Translations under genes and position numbers: made by a program
Shown here: positions 1 to 11,880 of the stretch, piece by piece
Numbering within the stretch: position 1 is the stretch's first letter
How the letters are laid out: every line of letters starts with the position of its first letter
Source: Siphonodentalium dalli
Taxonomy: Eukaryota > Mollusca > Scaphopoda > Gadilida > Siphonodentaliidae
DNA length: 64,000 bases
Reading direction: 5' to 3'
NCBI GenBank assembly: GCA_032622095.1
Contig: CP136064.1
Location: 139,085,954 to 139,149,953, forward strand
The notes under the pieces: generated by a model
What the model saw: only the letters and a program-made list of their open reading frames with translations
Database searches by the model: none
Told to the model about the DNA's origin: nothing

Positions 1-460
1 ATAACAAAATAAACAAAACAAACAAACAATACAAAACAAAATTCACTCTAGTATGCATGTTAATTGAAAAAAACAATTCCCAAAACCTCACTCACATTAT
101 TCCTACTCGGTTCCACTCACACATGTATATTCATAGTAATCATTCATTATATCGACCAAGTAGGTACCCATACATACATATGAACCACTTTTCGTACCAT
201 CGCCCTAACAACGCCTATATATTAAAAACCCAGTCTGCACACGATAAACGTAACCTGAAAACAATCAAGTTAATTCGGCCATCTTCATCATATAATCTGT
301 CACTACATCCAGGGGTGATAGGAAGACAGTCAGCCATGACTACATCACCCCTAGCAATATACATGTATAGTCTATTAATATTATATTTATTTGTAATTGT
401 ACTTTCCATGTATGTGTATTGTAAATAAAATTATCCTATCCTATCCTGTCCTATCCAGTA
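1..460 (+). mobile_element. Probable 3' end of a non-LTR retrotransposon with a (TATCC)n tail
   Basis: The segment ends in TGTATTGTAAATAAAATTA followed by four near-perfect TATCC/TGTCC pentamers (about 436-457), after which the ~170-bp satellite begins. An AT-rich 3' UTR closing in a short tandem tail is typical of CR1/jockey-like non-LTR retrotransposons. A 123-codon open frame at 57-428 has no recognisable domain and is probably UTR. The first 50 bases are an AAACAAACAA-rich low-complexity run. The assignment rests on tail architecture only; no reverse-transcriptase sequence is present. Confidence 0.35.
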
Positions 461-480
461 TATCGGAAAAAAAACGAATT

Positions 481-2450
481 TGAGATTACCGGAAACTAGG
501 TCATCACGCCAAACTAATCAAATTAAACATAAGTTTTCAGCATGTTTCGACTATTTGGACAATAAGGACACAAAAGTCGTCCTTCTTTTCAACGGATTGA
601 TACCCATAATGGACAAGCCATAAACCATCATATCGGGAAATGACCACACGCAGTTGAGTTTCCCCGGAACTGGGTCATCGCGGGCAACTGACTACATCAA
701 AACATCAGCATACTTTTGGACCATAATGACACCAAAGCGGCATTTATTTCAACTGAATGAAACATAGATTGGACAGGTCATAAACCATTGCACCAGAAAA
801 GGACTAAACGCAGTTGAGATTTCCCTGAACCATCGATGGCCAATTACGTTAAAATGCGTTTTCAGCATATTTCGGCTATTTTGGACCATAATGACACAAC
901 ATTGGCGTCATATTTCAACTGATTGACATATATAATGGGCAGGTCATAAACAAATAAACCGCAAAATGACCACAGGCAGTTGATATTCCCGGGGACTGGG
1001 TCATCACGGCCGACTAATCAAGAAAACATACGTTTTCTTAATATTTCGGCTACTTTGACAATAATGACACAATAAGGGCGTTCTATTCCAACTGATTTAC
1101 TCGAATAATGGACAGGATATCAACCGTTATACCAGAAAATGACCACACGGAGTTGAGGTTCGCGGGATCTGGGTCGTCAAGGGCAACTAATCACGCTAAA
1201 CATGCGTTTAGGCCTATTTCGGCTATTTGGGTCATAATGACTAAAAAGGGGCGTTCTCTTTCAACTGAGTGACACCTCTAGTAGACAGGTCATAAACCAG
1301 TACAACGAAAAAGGACCACACAAGGACCTGAGAACTGGGTCATCACAGGCAACTAATCGAGTCAAACACGCGTTTGTATGATATTTCGGCTATTTGGACC
1401 ATAACGACACAAAGCCGGCGTTCTGTTTCAGCAGAATGACACCTAGAGTGGACAGGACATAAACCATTACACCGGAGAAGGAACACACGCAGTTGAGATT
1501 CCAAGAAATTTGGTCATAACGGGCAACTAATATCGTCAACCATGCGTTTTAAGCATATTTCGGATATTTGCACCACAATGACACACATGCGGCGTTCTAT
1601 TTCAGCTGTGACACCTATAATGGAAAGACCATAAACCAGTATACCGGAAAAGGAACACACGCGATTGTGATTCCAGGAAAAGGGTCTTCACGGCCAACTA
1701 ATCTCGTCAAAAATGCGTTTTCATCATATCTCGGCTATTTGGACCATAATGACACAAAAAGGGGCGCTTCGTTTCAACAGAGTGACACATATGATAGTGG
1801 ACAGACCATAAAACATTACACCGGAATAGGACCACACGCAGTTGAGATTGCAGGGAACTGAGTCATCACGGCAACTATTGTCGTCAAACACGCGTTTTAG
1901 CATATTTCGGCTATTTGGACCATACTGACACAAAACCGGCGTTCTTTTTCAACAGAATGACAACTATATTGGACAGGACATTAACCATCACGCCAGAATA
2001 GGACCACATGCGGCCACTAGTCACGCGTTTTAATGCTATTTCGGATATCTGGACCATAACGGCCAAAAGGAGTTTTCTATTTCCACCGCGTGACAACTAT
2101 AATGTATACAGACCATAAAGCAATATACAGAAAAATTACCACACACAATTGAGATTCCCCCAGATGTGGGTCGTCACGGGCCACTAATCACGTTAAAGGC
2201 AGGTTTTCAGCATATTTCGGTTATTTGGACCATAACGAAACACAATTAGCGTCCTATTTCAACTGATTGACACATATATATATATTGGACAGGTCGTAAA
2301 CCAGTATACCACAAAAGGACCACAGGCAGTTGAGATTCGCGGGAACTGGGTCAGCACGGCCAACTAATCACGTTAAACATGAGTTTTCAGTATACTTATG
2401 TTATTTTGACCATATTGACACCAAAGCGGCGTTTTATTCCAACTGATTGA
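481..2450. repeat. ~170-bp satellite array, left block (about 11-12 units)
   Basis: A degenerate unit recurs with anchors such as 'ggaactgggtcatcacgg', 'catatttcggctatttggaccataatgacac' split across the unit, and 'accacacgcagttgag'. The 'actgggtcatc' anchor recurs near 491, 666, 990, 1167, 1331, 1506, 1676, 1855, 2165 and 2340, a period of roughly 160-180 bp. Units differ by many substitutions and small indels, so this is an old array. Small open frames inside it (for example 1568-1861) are chance products. The array resumes at 3505 after a transposon insertion. Confidence 0.85.
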
Positions 2451-2458
2451 CATGTATA

Positions 2459-3496
2459 CAGGGACGTGGCTAGATGGTCTCCGTTAGGGGGTGTCCACCT
2501 TGAAAAATTCCAACTGCACCCCCCCCCCCCCCCCCTTGAATCAGAATCAGACCAAGCACAAGTTTTGCATAATTCCATTTGCACCCCCTTGCACCTCAAT
2601 GCTCAGGCATAATATCCTATATATTCATAAACCATGGTTCTGTTATTTTAACCTGAAAAATAGCATAAATTCAGCATCTAGTGGTCTAACTCCAGACAAA
2701 ATGCACGCGGCTACGGGCAAGAGACCAGGACACACCGGGCTGACAGTATCGATAGTTGTTCAGCCCGGTGTGAGAAAAATTTTAAAACTATACAAGAAAA
2801 TCGCAAATCCTAGCATCTAGACTGTCCTCAACTGAAGCTTTCCTAGTGTTGGAAATTTCAAACCTCATACTCTCCCTCAGGTTGGAAAATTCTCCAACTG
2901 ATGACCATTTCAGTCCACAAGTTTGACCAAACGTAGTAAAATATTGTTTTGTTTAACTAATTAGCAGTTTTGTATTGGCCACGGGGGAGGGACAATGACA
3001 CACCGGGCGGACCATGCCCGGTGTGCGAAAATTTTGAAACCTGAACAAGAAAATCGCAAAATCCTAGCATCTAGACTAGCCTCAAGCCTTCCTAGAGTTG
3101 GAAATTTTAAAACTTGACACCCCAACTGATGACAATTCCAATGACAATGTTGACCAATTGTATGACAATATTGTTTTCTTAAATTAACTAGTAGTTTTTG
3201 ACTGGCCACGGGGGAGGGTTGGATATTTCCAACCTGTCATCTTCCCTAAGGTTGGAAAATTTCCAACTGATGACTATTTCAATCCCAAATTTTGATCAAA
3301 ATGGGAAAATATGCAAATATTGGTCCAAAAACAATTAATTCCCCCCAATAAATGGTTTGAATATCAAACTATAAGAACATTTTCAACCTATTTTTGGTGT
3401 GAAATTTCTAACTGTTGAAAATTTTGACCAAAGTTGGGGGGTGGGACACCACCCAACCCCCCCCCCCCCCCCCCACCCCATGTCGCCACGTCTCTG
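2459..3496. mobile_element. hAT-type MITE inserted in the satellite
   Basis: The left end reads CAGGGACGTGGC (2459-2470) and the right end GCCACGTCTCTG (3485-3496), a 12-bp terminal inverted repeat with one mismatch. It is flanked by catgtata (2451-2458) and cacgtata (3497-3504), an 8-bp target duplication with one difference, and satellite sequence continues on both sides. CAGGG-type ends with 8-bp duplications are the hallmark of hAT elements. The interior has no transposase frame. It holds poly(C) runs (about 2519-2536 and 3460-3475), two GC hairpins built on CACACCGGGC (near 2735-2772 and 2998-3027), and repeated 'gttggaaattttccaac' palindromic words. Confidence 0.8.
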
Positions 3497-3504
3497 CACG
3501 TATA

Positions 3505-4235
3505 ACAGGCAGGCCAAAAACCATTATACCAGAAAAGGACTACACGCAGTTCTGATTCCCGGGAACTGGGTCATCAGGGGCAACTATTCCCGCTAAACAT
3601 GTGTTTCAGCCTATTTCGGCTATTTGGATCATAATGACACAAACGGGGCGTTCTATTTCAACTGAGCGACACCTATAAACAGTTGCACCGGAAAAGGAAC
3701 CCACGCATTTGAGATTCCAGGTAACTGCATGGGTCACCACGAGCAACTATTAAATTTCGCCAACATTGCGTTTTTAATCATATATCGGTTATTTGGACCA
3801 TGACACGAAAGCGGCGTTTTGTTTTAAAAAAGTACACCTATACTGGACAGGACATAAACCATTATAACGGAAGAGGACCACACGCAGTTGAGATTTCCCG
3901 GAACTGGGTCTTCACGGGCCACTAATCACGCTAAACTTGCGCCTTAAGCATATTTCGGCTATCTGGACCATAATGACACAAACGGAGCGTTCTCTTTCGT
4001 CTATAATGTACATTACCACACGCAGTTGAGATTCCCCGGAACTGGGTCGTCACGGTCCACTAATCACGTTAAAGATGCGTTTTCAGCATATTTCAGCTAT
4101 TTGTACCATAATGATACAAAATTGGCGTCCTATTCCAAATGAGCGACACGTATAATGAACCAACCTTAAACTAGTAAATCGGAAAAGGACATTCCATAGA
4201 ACTGGGATATCACGGGCGACTAATCACACTAAACA
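3505..4235. repeat. ~170-bp satellite array, right block
   Basis: This continues the same satellite as 481-2450, with 'gggaactgggtcatca', 'ggctatttgg' and 'cacgcagttgagat' recurring at about 170-bp steps. The unit interrupted at 2450 resumes here in phase (a 'cacgtata' to 'acaggcaggccaaaaaccat' continuation), which confirms that the MITE is an insertion. The last recognisable unit ends near 4235, where the sequence changes to TTAGCTA-rich DNA. Confidence 0.8.
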
Positions 4236-4419
4236 TATAGTGGAGTCCCTTAGGGGTTTAATCGTGACTTTAGTGACTAAATCATGAAACTTTAAAGATA
4301 TGTTGCTTATTCATGAGAAAAACTTTTTGGAGGGGGGCATCAAATATTTGGAGAAAAATTGAAAAAGGCCACTGTTGAGAACCAACGAGCCTTCCCCTAC
4401 CAAAAATCAGATATTCTAG

Positions 4420-4806
4420 TTAATTATTAGCCAATTATTAGCCAGTCACATTAGCTAACATTTAGTTAAGGTCTAGTCAATAACCTAGTTACTATTTAGC
4501 TTAACTAGATATTAGCTGAAATTAGCTAGATATTAGCTAAGATGAATTTCCTTTGGCAAAACTCATGAGCGTTAGCTAACTTTTAGCCGTTTCTATTATG
4601 CTAATTAGATATTTAGCTATCATCTAGCTAACAATTAGCTACTTTTTAGTTACATCAATTAGCTAAGATTTAGTATAGTCTGGATGTTAGCTGATTAATA
4701 CTGTACTAGATACCAGCTAAAAGAGCTAAATTTTAACTAAAATATAACTAAATATTAGCTAAATAATATGATCATACGTAAACGTAATTTGCGCCCGCTT
4801 GTTACT
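4420..4806. repeat. TTAGCTA-rich repeat, copy 1
   Basis: The block is dominated by variants of TTAGCTA / TAGCTAAC and ends with 'gatcatacgtaaacgtaa' followed by 'tttgcgcccgcttgtta'. Its last ~200 bp (from 'tagctatcatctagctaac' near 4613) recur at 5670-5886 with about 90% identity by eye. The sequence from 4250 to 4420 and from 4807 to 5660 shows no gene; the latter has an ATGGCGGCC word at 5474 and a GC-rich patch at about 5630-5660. Confidence 0.7.
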
Positions 4807-5664
4807 GTTCATGGGATTAGCGGATATATTTTTGTCTTTAGAAGGATTTGATGATAAACCCTAACGGGACAGAAGAAAATAATATATACAATGTATGTAA
4901 ATAATCACATATAACGTAAATGTGGATGTTTAGCCTGCCCGTGTAATACGAATCTCAGCTGTCTGGCCATCGACGCAGTCCTGTCTGGAATGTTGCGCGC
5001 CGATGTAGGTTGTGACGTCATGGTGTACGTCTTGATGTCATGACGCCTTTACTGGTTTCCCAAGAAGCAATCTTAAAAGGACTTTGCGATCTTTCAATCG
5101 AAACTTATAGTTTCCGTTTGTCTGCCTTGAACGTTGAGAATATTTCTTCAATCTTTTAGGTGGAAATACCGTTAGAAAATGGAAGATCAAATCTAAACGA
5201 CCAGTAAGGCCCCAAGAATCCTCTTTCAGGGCAAATATTTTTAATAATTTTATAAAATATGTAAACAAAACTTTTTCATGCAATTTCAGTTTTTTTAACT
5301 AGGGCTTTAGTTTAATTTACATTCATTTTTTTAAAATATATTTGGCTTTAGGAGCATGATGTTCCTACGTATGATGAAGTATAGCTAACATTTACCGGAA
5401 CAAAGTTTTTTATTTTTTCCCTGGAGCATTTTGCCCAATTACACATTTCGAGGTGGTATTAATCAATACAAAATGGCGGCCGTCGCCAACAATAATGTTT
5501 TGGACTCGGCTGACACTTGACTAATGAATAAATTATTCTATTTTAGGTAAGTTCAATCTACTTTTAGATTGGGCTGAAAAAGACGATTAGTATATTTCAT
5601 ATCCGCATACGTATACCCTAGGTCGCTTCGCTTCCGCGGCTTCGCCGCGCGAGAGCGGGCGCTA

Positions 5665-5886
5665 TAATATTTAGCTATCATCTAGCTAACAATTAGCTAC
5701 ATTTTAGTTACATTAATTAGCTAATTTTTAGCTAATTTTTTAGCTAAGATTTAGTATGATCTGGATGCTAGCTATTTAATACTGTACTAGATATCAGCTA
5801 ACAATAGCTAAATGTTAACTAGAATATAACTAAATATTAGCTAAATAATATGATGATACGTAAACGTAATTTGCGCCCGCTTGTTA
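5665..5886. repeat. TTAGCTA-rich repeat, copy 2
   Basis: Direct copy of the end of the block at about 4613-4806: it shares 'tttagctatcatctagc', 'actgtactagata', 'aaatattagctaaataatat' and the end 'ttgcgcccgcttgtta'. It differs by substitutions and a small insertion ('ctaatttttagctaattttt'). No coding potential. Confidence 0.7.
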
Positions 5887-5959
5887 ACCTTTCGTAGGAT
5901 TTGATGATTAATTAACCGTAATTACAAAAATCATACCGGATTACCGGTATATGTAAATG

Positions 5960-6115
5960 ATCATACACTCAAAAAAATTTCATCGTAATATTACGACAGA
6001 AACTGTTGGCAGCAATTGGACCATCAGTAACTGTCGTAAAATTACGAGATCAACGTAATCTGACATTTACAAATTTGATCGTATATTTACAAAATGATCG
6101 TAATATTATGACAGA
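5960..6115. repeat. Palindrome-rich block (ATCGTAATATTACGA words)
   Basis: The words TCGTAATATTACGA (5984-5997), CTGTCGTAAAATTACGAGAT and GATCGTAATATTATGAC are arranged as imperfect inverted repeats around a short spacer. This resembles the body of a small non-autonomous element, but I could not define clean ends or a target duplication. From 6116 to 6870 I see no gene. About 6300-6440 resembles hAT-MITE interior sequence, and 6600-6850 belongs to a dispersed 'gaatcccagtcaccaaaga' repeat that is also related to 22.0-22.4 kb. Confidence 0.4.
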
Positions 6116-6872
6116 ACAAGACAGTCAAAGACTGTGGGGTCGCTCACCAGACTGCAAAGACTGATAAGACTGGGACTCTGGAGACCATAACAGTCAGAAC
6201 TTTTCATAATCACTTTAAAAGTATATCTAAACAGGATATGTGGATAGAGAGGCTTCATGTATTTAGATTGGTGAATATCTCCTTTCAAATTACCAACTGT
6301 ACACTACTGATCACCCCACACCCCCCTCCTCCAGCTCATGTCCCCTCCCGACCGGGCTCCAGACTCCCAAGTCTTAAGTTGGAATTTCACAACCGACATC
6401 TCCAACTTTCTCAATTGTTGAAAATTTCCAATCTCACAAGTGCCTTTTTATAAAACTATTTAGACATGTTTGAAGCCCAAATATCCATGGACCCAAAACA
6501 CCATATATATCTGTCAGATTAATCAGTAAGGTAGTTCCAAGGTAGATGTTTTAATGAATTTTATATTTTAATGATTTTATTAGACACAGAAGTGTTAAGT
6601 CCCCATAGCCCCGTCATTTCTTGACAGGTTGACCTCATTTTAACAAATATGTATCCCAGTCACCAAAGGACCTTCCATACTATACGTAAGCTAAATAGAC
6701 CAACCTCTCGAGAAGAAATTTAAAGAATTACTGCAGAGACAAATAGTTATGTCCATGGTCCTGCCCGTTTTAACCTGGTGACCCAATCTGAATAAACTTG
6801 AATCCCAGTCACCAAAGAACCCTTCATACTAATTATCAATAAAATAGACCTGATGGTTCTTGTGAAGGAATT

Positions 6873-7195
6873 TTTATCTCGTTTAAACGAGATAATATCT
6901 TGCGATACTTTTTTTTTATCTCGTTTAAACGAGATAATATCTTGCAATACTTTTTTTTATCTCGTTTAAACGAGATAATATCTTGCGATACTTTTTTGTA
7001 TCTCGTTTAAACGAGATAATATCTCGTTTTAACAAGATAATATCTCGTTTAAACGAGATATTATCTCGTTTAAACGAGATAATATCTTGCAATACTTTTT
7101 TTATCTCGTTTAAACGAGATAATATCTTGCCATACTTTTTTTTATCTCGTTTAAACGAGATAATATCTTGCTATACTTTTTTTATCTCGTTTATC
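6873..7195. repeat. Array of 18-bp perfect palindromes (ATCTCGTTTAAACGAGAT)
   Basis: The palindrome ATCTCGTTTAAACGAGAT starts at about 6876, 6918, 6959, 7000, 7042, 7063, 7103 and 7144, with one degenerate copy near 7021. Steps are close to 41-42 bp or 21 bp. The 41-bp steps carry a spacer 'aatatcttgcgatacttttttt'; the 21-bp steps are palindromes abutted directly. Each palindrome contains GTTTAAAC and could extrude as a hairpin. Translations across the array (ISFKRDNI-type repeats) are not genes. Confidence 0.9.
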
Positions 7196-7800
7196 TTGTA
7201 TGAGCTGGTAATGCAATAATGGGACCCTATATAACTGATGTTGCTCTTGTGTGAGCTGGTAATTAAATGCATTAATTTGCATTACTGGGGCCCTATATAA
7301 ATAATGATGTGATTGTATGAGCTGGTAATAAATTAATTGGCATTGCAATGGCCCTATATAACTGATGCTGCCCTTGTATGAGCTGGAAATGCATTACTGG
7401 GGGCCTATATAACTGATGCTGCTCTTGAATGAGCTGGTAATTCATTAATGGGACCCTATATAACTGATGCTGCTATTGTGTGAACTGGTAATGTATTACT
7501 ATGGCCATATATTCCTATATAACTGATGCTGCGCTTGTATGAGCTAGTAATGCATTACTGTGGCCCTGTATAACTGATGCTTCTCTTGTGTGAACTGATA
7601 ATGCGTCACTGGAACATTATATAACTGATTCTGCTTTTGTATGAGCTGGTAATGCTTAATTAGCATTACCGGGACCACATTTGACCTTATATAACTGATG
7701 ATGCCCTTGTATGAGCTGGTAATGGATTACTGGGACCCTATTTGTCCTTATTTAACATATGCTGTTCTTGTGTGAACTGACGATGCATTAATTGGCAACA
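7196..7800. repeat. 55-70-bp minisatellite (GAGCTGGTAATGCATTACTG unit)
   Basis: About ten units of 'gagctggtaatgcattactg' plus 'ggaccctatataactgatgc' plus 'tgctcttgtg' follow one another, with unit starts near 7200, 7251, 7318, 7377, 7429, 7482, 7546, 7600, 7640, 7712 and 7765. Units differ by substitutions and by an inserted 'aattggcatt'. No coding capacity is evident. Confidence 0.85.
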
Positions 7801-7811
7801 CTGGGACCGGT

Positions 7812-7935
7812 TGATGCTTTACCGGCTCACACAAGAGCAGCACCAGTTATATACAGTTCCTGTGATGCATTAACAGCTCATGCAATCACATCATTATTTA
7901 TATAGGGCCCCATTAATGCCAATTCATGCATTATC
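7812..7935. repeat. Inverted copy of the adjacent minisatellite
   Basis: The words 'accggctcacacaagagcag', 'caccagttatata' and 'tatatagggccccattaatg' are the reverse complement of the unit in the preceding array. The array therefore ends in an inverted tail and can form a long imperfect cruciform with it. From 7936 to 8397 there is no recognisable gene; a poly(C) run lies at about 8099-8111. Confidence 0.75.
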
Positions 7936-8397
7936 ATAACTGATAATGAATGTGCCCAGTCATATTACTAATTCGTGTAATGTGACACACTGTGAAATGC
8001 AATCTCGTATGTGTTTTTTGCTGACTTCTAAATTAAAGGCGTTAATACATGAGGGGTGAAGGAATAGACCATTCGGTTTATTCGACCATCCCGGGTTCCC
8101 CCCCCCCCCCCAACATTCCCCTGCAGTGTTAAAATATTGCGTTGCTCTATTCCAACCGATAAGATACAACAATTTATTCTCCTACTACCATAGTAGTAGT
8201 TCATTCTTGCATATATGTACGCCAGTTGAGTTTGCACGAATTGTCATATATTATCTTTCGTCTCATTTCGTTATCAAAGTGTCTCATTAGGATATCAAGA
8301 GCTGTCAGGTGCATCAAGATGTCATGCGGTCAGAACATCTGTAATATTCCAGGAGTTGTTAATTAATTATTATTGTAAAATCTTCCGTTGTTTATGG

Positions 8398-8578
8398 AAA
8401 GAGTATTTTCAAATGACCACGCGCAGGTGACCACCGTTCTCGCACATTAGGCGTGTCCCAAACAGGCGGTGCAAACATTATTGTTGGCGAACGCTCATTG
8501 GTGCGCCGCGTATTTGGGACACGCCCATTGGTGATCGACTGGTGGTGTTCTGCGCGTGGTCATTTGAAAAGACTCTTT
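8398..8578. mobile_element. 181-bp hairpin MITE
   Basis: The left arm begins AAAGAGTATTTTCAAATGAC (8398 on) and the right arm is its reverse complement, ending GTCATTTGAAAAGACTCTTT at 8578. The arms pair over about 38 bp with few mismatches, and inner words 'gcgtgtccca' and 'tgggacacgcc' pair again. A target duplication is not clear, so the superfamily is unassigned. 8579-8844 shows no gene. Confidence 0.65.
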
Positions 8579-8844
8579 GACAAAACCACCGCCTGTTTGT
8601 GCTGATCCCATTAACACACTGCGCGTAATTAATTATTTAATTATATTGACGCCCCTTTGTGTTACTCAATGCCCTAAGGGTGCATTTACACTGTGTATAT
8701 ATCTGTATACAGATATGTATGAAGTCACGTGTCGTACATCACTGTCATCACAACATGATGAATAATAGTGAACGCGCGCTGACCAGTATTCTGGTAATTG
8801 ACAACTCACTAGGAGTCGTTTCAGTTTAGGCCAGACATAAAAAT

Positions 8845-10424
8845 GGTTCAACTAACAGCCGACAACAGCGATTTGGTATGTGCCGCGTCAGCATATATAT
8901 ATAGGTCTCCTGTTTGCACCATCTGGGAGGTGGTCATGTTGGATTGGTATGGAGTGTGTATCCATGCTACAAAACCCCGTATTTGACCAAATGTAGCAAC
9001 ATTTCCAACTGATGACTATTCTAATGACAATGTTGACCAAATGTAGGACAATATCGTTTTTATTAAATTAACTAGCAGTTTTGACTGGCCACGGGGAGGG
9101 ACCAGGGCAAATATTTCCATATAAGGTAGGAAATTATGCAAATATTGGTCAGAAAAAAATACTCCAAAATGTTTGAAAATCAAACTACAATATCATTTTC
9201 AACATATTGTTGGTTTGGAAATTACAACTAATGTTTTGTCAGGTATGAAATTTTCAACTGTTGAAAATTTTGACCAAAGTTGGGGTGAAACACCCCTCAC
9301 CCTAGAAAATATATATAAAACATATATACTGCCTCTATATGATTACTCGGATGTAGTCTGGGCATGCGCGCCAAAATATCAATTGGATAAACTTGACCGA
9401 TTACACATTGATGCAGCCAGAATTGTCAGCGGCCTCACGCGTTCAGTATCAGATACAGACATTATGACAGAAGTCGGCTGGCCCTCGCTAAGAAAAAGGC
9501 GCGAACTTCATAAATTACAAACTATGTATAACATTGTAAATCAGAGAGCCCCCACTTACCTCTCTAAAATAATACCACCCAGGATAGCCGATATATCCGA
9601 GTATGAATTCAGAAACCCCGAAAATTTTTACACATACTTCAGCAATACCGAGCACTATAAAAAGTCATTTTTTCCCTCAACAATAACAGCGTGGAACGAC
9701 ATGCCTTCCGCAATAACAGAAGCTCCGACGATTTTCGATTTTAAAGATTATCTTAGAATAATTGATCCCACCGCTAGACCTCCAATATATTTCTATACAG
9801 GTCGTAGGAAATATAATGTATTGCACGCCAGACTAAGAAACTATTGTAGTGATCTTCAGTCTGACAAATTTCAGAATTATATCGCAGGAAGCCCACGTTG
9901 TACGTGCGGCAACCAGTGTGAAGATGCCTATCACTACTGCTTTATGTGTCCCCACTACCAGTCAGAACGAACTGAGATGTTTCATATGCTACACAGAGAA
10001 GGAATTAAATTAACGCACATGAACAATCTACTTGCTGGCCTCCCGAATGCTCATAACAAACAAAATGTGAAATTATTCAAAATAGTCCAGCATTTTATCG
10101 CGGAGACTAAACGTTTCTAGTTAAATTTCAAGATAAGAAATTAGTTTATCAATTATCACATGTTTTCCTTTCGCCTCACCATAGAATGCAACTCGGCGTT
10201 GGCACCCCCCCCCCCCCCCCCACCAATCACTCTCACTGACTCACTCTCATCCTTCCTCAATGATTTGTTACAATCTGCCATCATCACCTTTCTCATTCAC
10301 CACGTGCAGCTGTAAATAAGTTACTTATTGTGCCATTTTGTTAAACAAATTGTTTGTATCAATGTATACCGGAGAGGGGCTCATTAAGTTTTGTAACTTG
10401 TGCCCCAATCCATTTTGTATTATA
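8845..10424 (+). repeat. 1.58-kb direct repeat, copy 1
   Basis: This is about 99% identical by eye to 19885-21462, at a constant offset of 11040 bp up to a poly(C) run where copy 2 is two bases shorter. I counted roughly ten substitutions. It contains, in order, a unique-looking 150-bp leader, a hAT-MITE interior fragment (about 8990-9293) and a 5'-truncated reverse-transcriptase end with its 3' UTR. Homology stops at the shared word 'ttttgtattata'. Unlike copy 2 it lacks the A-rich tail and the right-hand part of the MITE, so it is the less complete copy. Confidence 0.9.
9291..10120 (+). pseudogene. 5'-truncated non-LTR retrotransposon ORF2 C terminus (copy 1)
   Basis: The translation begins inside the region just after the reverse-transcriptase palm (YKTYILPLYDYSDVVWACAP, then KLDRLHIDAARIVSGLTRS) and runs uninterrupted for about 277 codons to a natural stop at 10118-10120. 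The pattern 'YILPLxxYxxxVW...LxxLqxxAARIVtG' is the conserved post-catalytic segment of APE-type (CR1/jockey-like) retrotransposon reverse transcriptases. A CCHC-like cluster (CTCGNQCEDAYHYCFMCPHY) lies near the end, as in many of these proteins. The catalytic core and endonuclease are absent, and there is no ATG of its own because the open frame continues upstream into MITE sequence. It is a dead 5' truncation, although the frame itself is intact. Confidence 0.85.
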
Positions 10425-10639
10425 TATACCTTTATTTCCTCCAATTTCAGAGAGCAGTAATAACATAATTACAGGTTACATATATATATACATACATTGT
10501 TTGACAAAAGAGAATTGACATGAAAAGCACATAAACTTTTTAACAAATGGATACAACACAAACAGAACACCTGTGTAGTCTCGCAGACTAAACGTCCACA
10601 TGCAGTTACAAACAACACGGGCGCACATACAGGATGGCC

Positions 10640-10884
10640 CTAACTTACATACTTAACTACACATATGCATACATATATACGCATATACATACATATAAAC
10701 ACACAATTACATACATACATACACATAAATACACATATACTCACACACACATGTATATATATACATACATATATACACATATATATATATATACATATAC
10801 ATATATATATATATAAATATATACACACATATATATACACATATATATACACATATATACACATATACATACACATACACATAC

Positions 10885-10915
<31 letters not shown>

Positions 10916-11020
10916 GAAACACCACACACGTATGCACGCACATGCATTCACATACTTATACACATACAAATACACCCTTACATATATGCATACACACATA
11001 TACTCACACACGACGGACAT
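10640..11020. repeat. CATA/TA/CA microsatellite
   Basis: A long compound run of 'acatacatatatacacatat' words with pure (TA)n stretches (for example about 10788-10816 and 10890-10914). It lies directly beyond the 3' UTR of the minus-strand retrotransposon, where a retrotransposition tail would be expected to seed such a run. The Y/I/C-rich and H/T/I-rich frames across it are not genes. 10425-10639 shows no gene. Confidence 0.95.
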
Positions 11021-11172
11021 ACATCATTCGCTATATGCTAACCTGATCATTCAAACCGACTCTATATACGGGTCAACATATATAAATATACACAAACATG
11101 GGTTCATGCGGATGTGAAATTGAGCATGTACATCAGTTACCGACGTTTTATCGGCGTCCTCATTGATAATAT

Positions 11173-11880
11173 TCATGAATTATTAATATCATCACTGCAT
11201 GTCGGTAATATTTGAGATTGCGTGGTATAAGCTTTCCACAAACAATACGTACTGCATACTACAAAGTCTGTGAATAAGTCAGCTTCATCAATTAAATCAA
11301 ATAACTCCGGTGGACGTGCAGTGAGAAATACATTCAATTGTACATCTGGGCAAAGGCTGTCTAGTTTGAGAATACATTGAATATTGAACTGGTTCATTAA
11401 CTCATACCATATGTCGTTTCGATATTCCGCAACGGCGGGGCAGTTTATGATGACGTGTTGAGGGAGATCATCGTAAGCAACACCACATTTGTTGCAAGTT
11501 ACAAACACGGACTCAGTACAAGCCATGATACCGGCCACAGTCAGGTATGCTATTTTGTGTCTAGGGAACTTTCGACAGCAACGCCACAAATGGGAGACTG
11601 TTAACTGTGGGTGTATAACATGAAAGCGACTGAGTGATTTGTCACCGATCACCGCGCTTTTCCATCCGTGTTCTGAATATTCAGATATTGCTTTGCGCAC
11701 TATACTTTTCCATGACGACTTTGTTGGGAATTCACTTTCAGAAACATAATTTGTAAAATACGACATCAACTGGTGGTTACCCAGAATATTTGCAATATCG
11801 GAAATGAAGGATTTTCCCGAAACCCCATCTATGAAGAACGAGTGCAGCCTTAATAAGAACACCGATTTGGCTGCCTTCTC
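11173..11880 (-). pseudogene. ORF2 C-terminal part, in a shifted frame
   Basis: Continuing from the ORF2 reading frame, the downstream frame reads EKAAKSVFLLRLHSFFIDG and runs to a stop at 11173-11175, about 235 codons. It contains a CCHC-type cluster (VTCNKCGVAYDDLPQHVIIN followed by C), the usual C-terminal knuckle of these ORF2 proteins. There is no ATG at its start, so it is the displaced end of ORF2, not a separate gene. The join lies at the A-rich word 'gaaaaaaagaagctgagaag' (minus strand, about 11870-11892), a plausible slippage site. Function in the element: the region after the reverse transcriptase, thought to help bind the template. Confidence 0.8.

Noticed and set aside
57-428. 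123-codon frame at the left edge
   Set aside because: His/Ser/Tyr-rich with no motif and ends in an AT-rich tail; better explained as retrotransposon 3' UTR.
6873-7195. Regularly spaced palindromes resembling a CRISPR array
   Set aside because: The spacers are repeated low-complexity sequence, not unique; steps alternate between 21 and 41 bp; the surroundings are eukaryotic and there are no cas genes.
10634-11020. Long open frames on both strands
   Set aside because: They are translations of a CATA/TA microsatellite.
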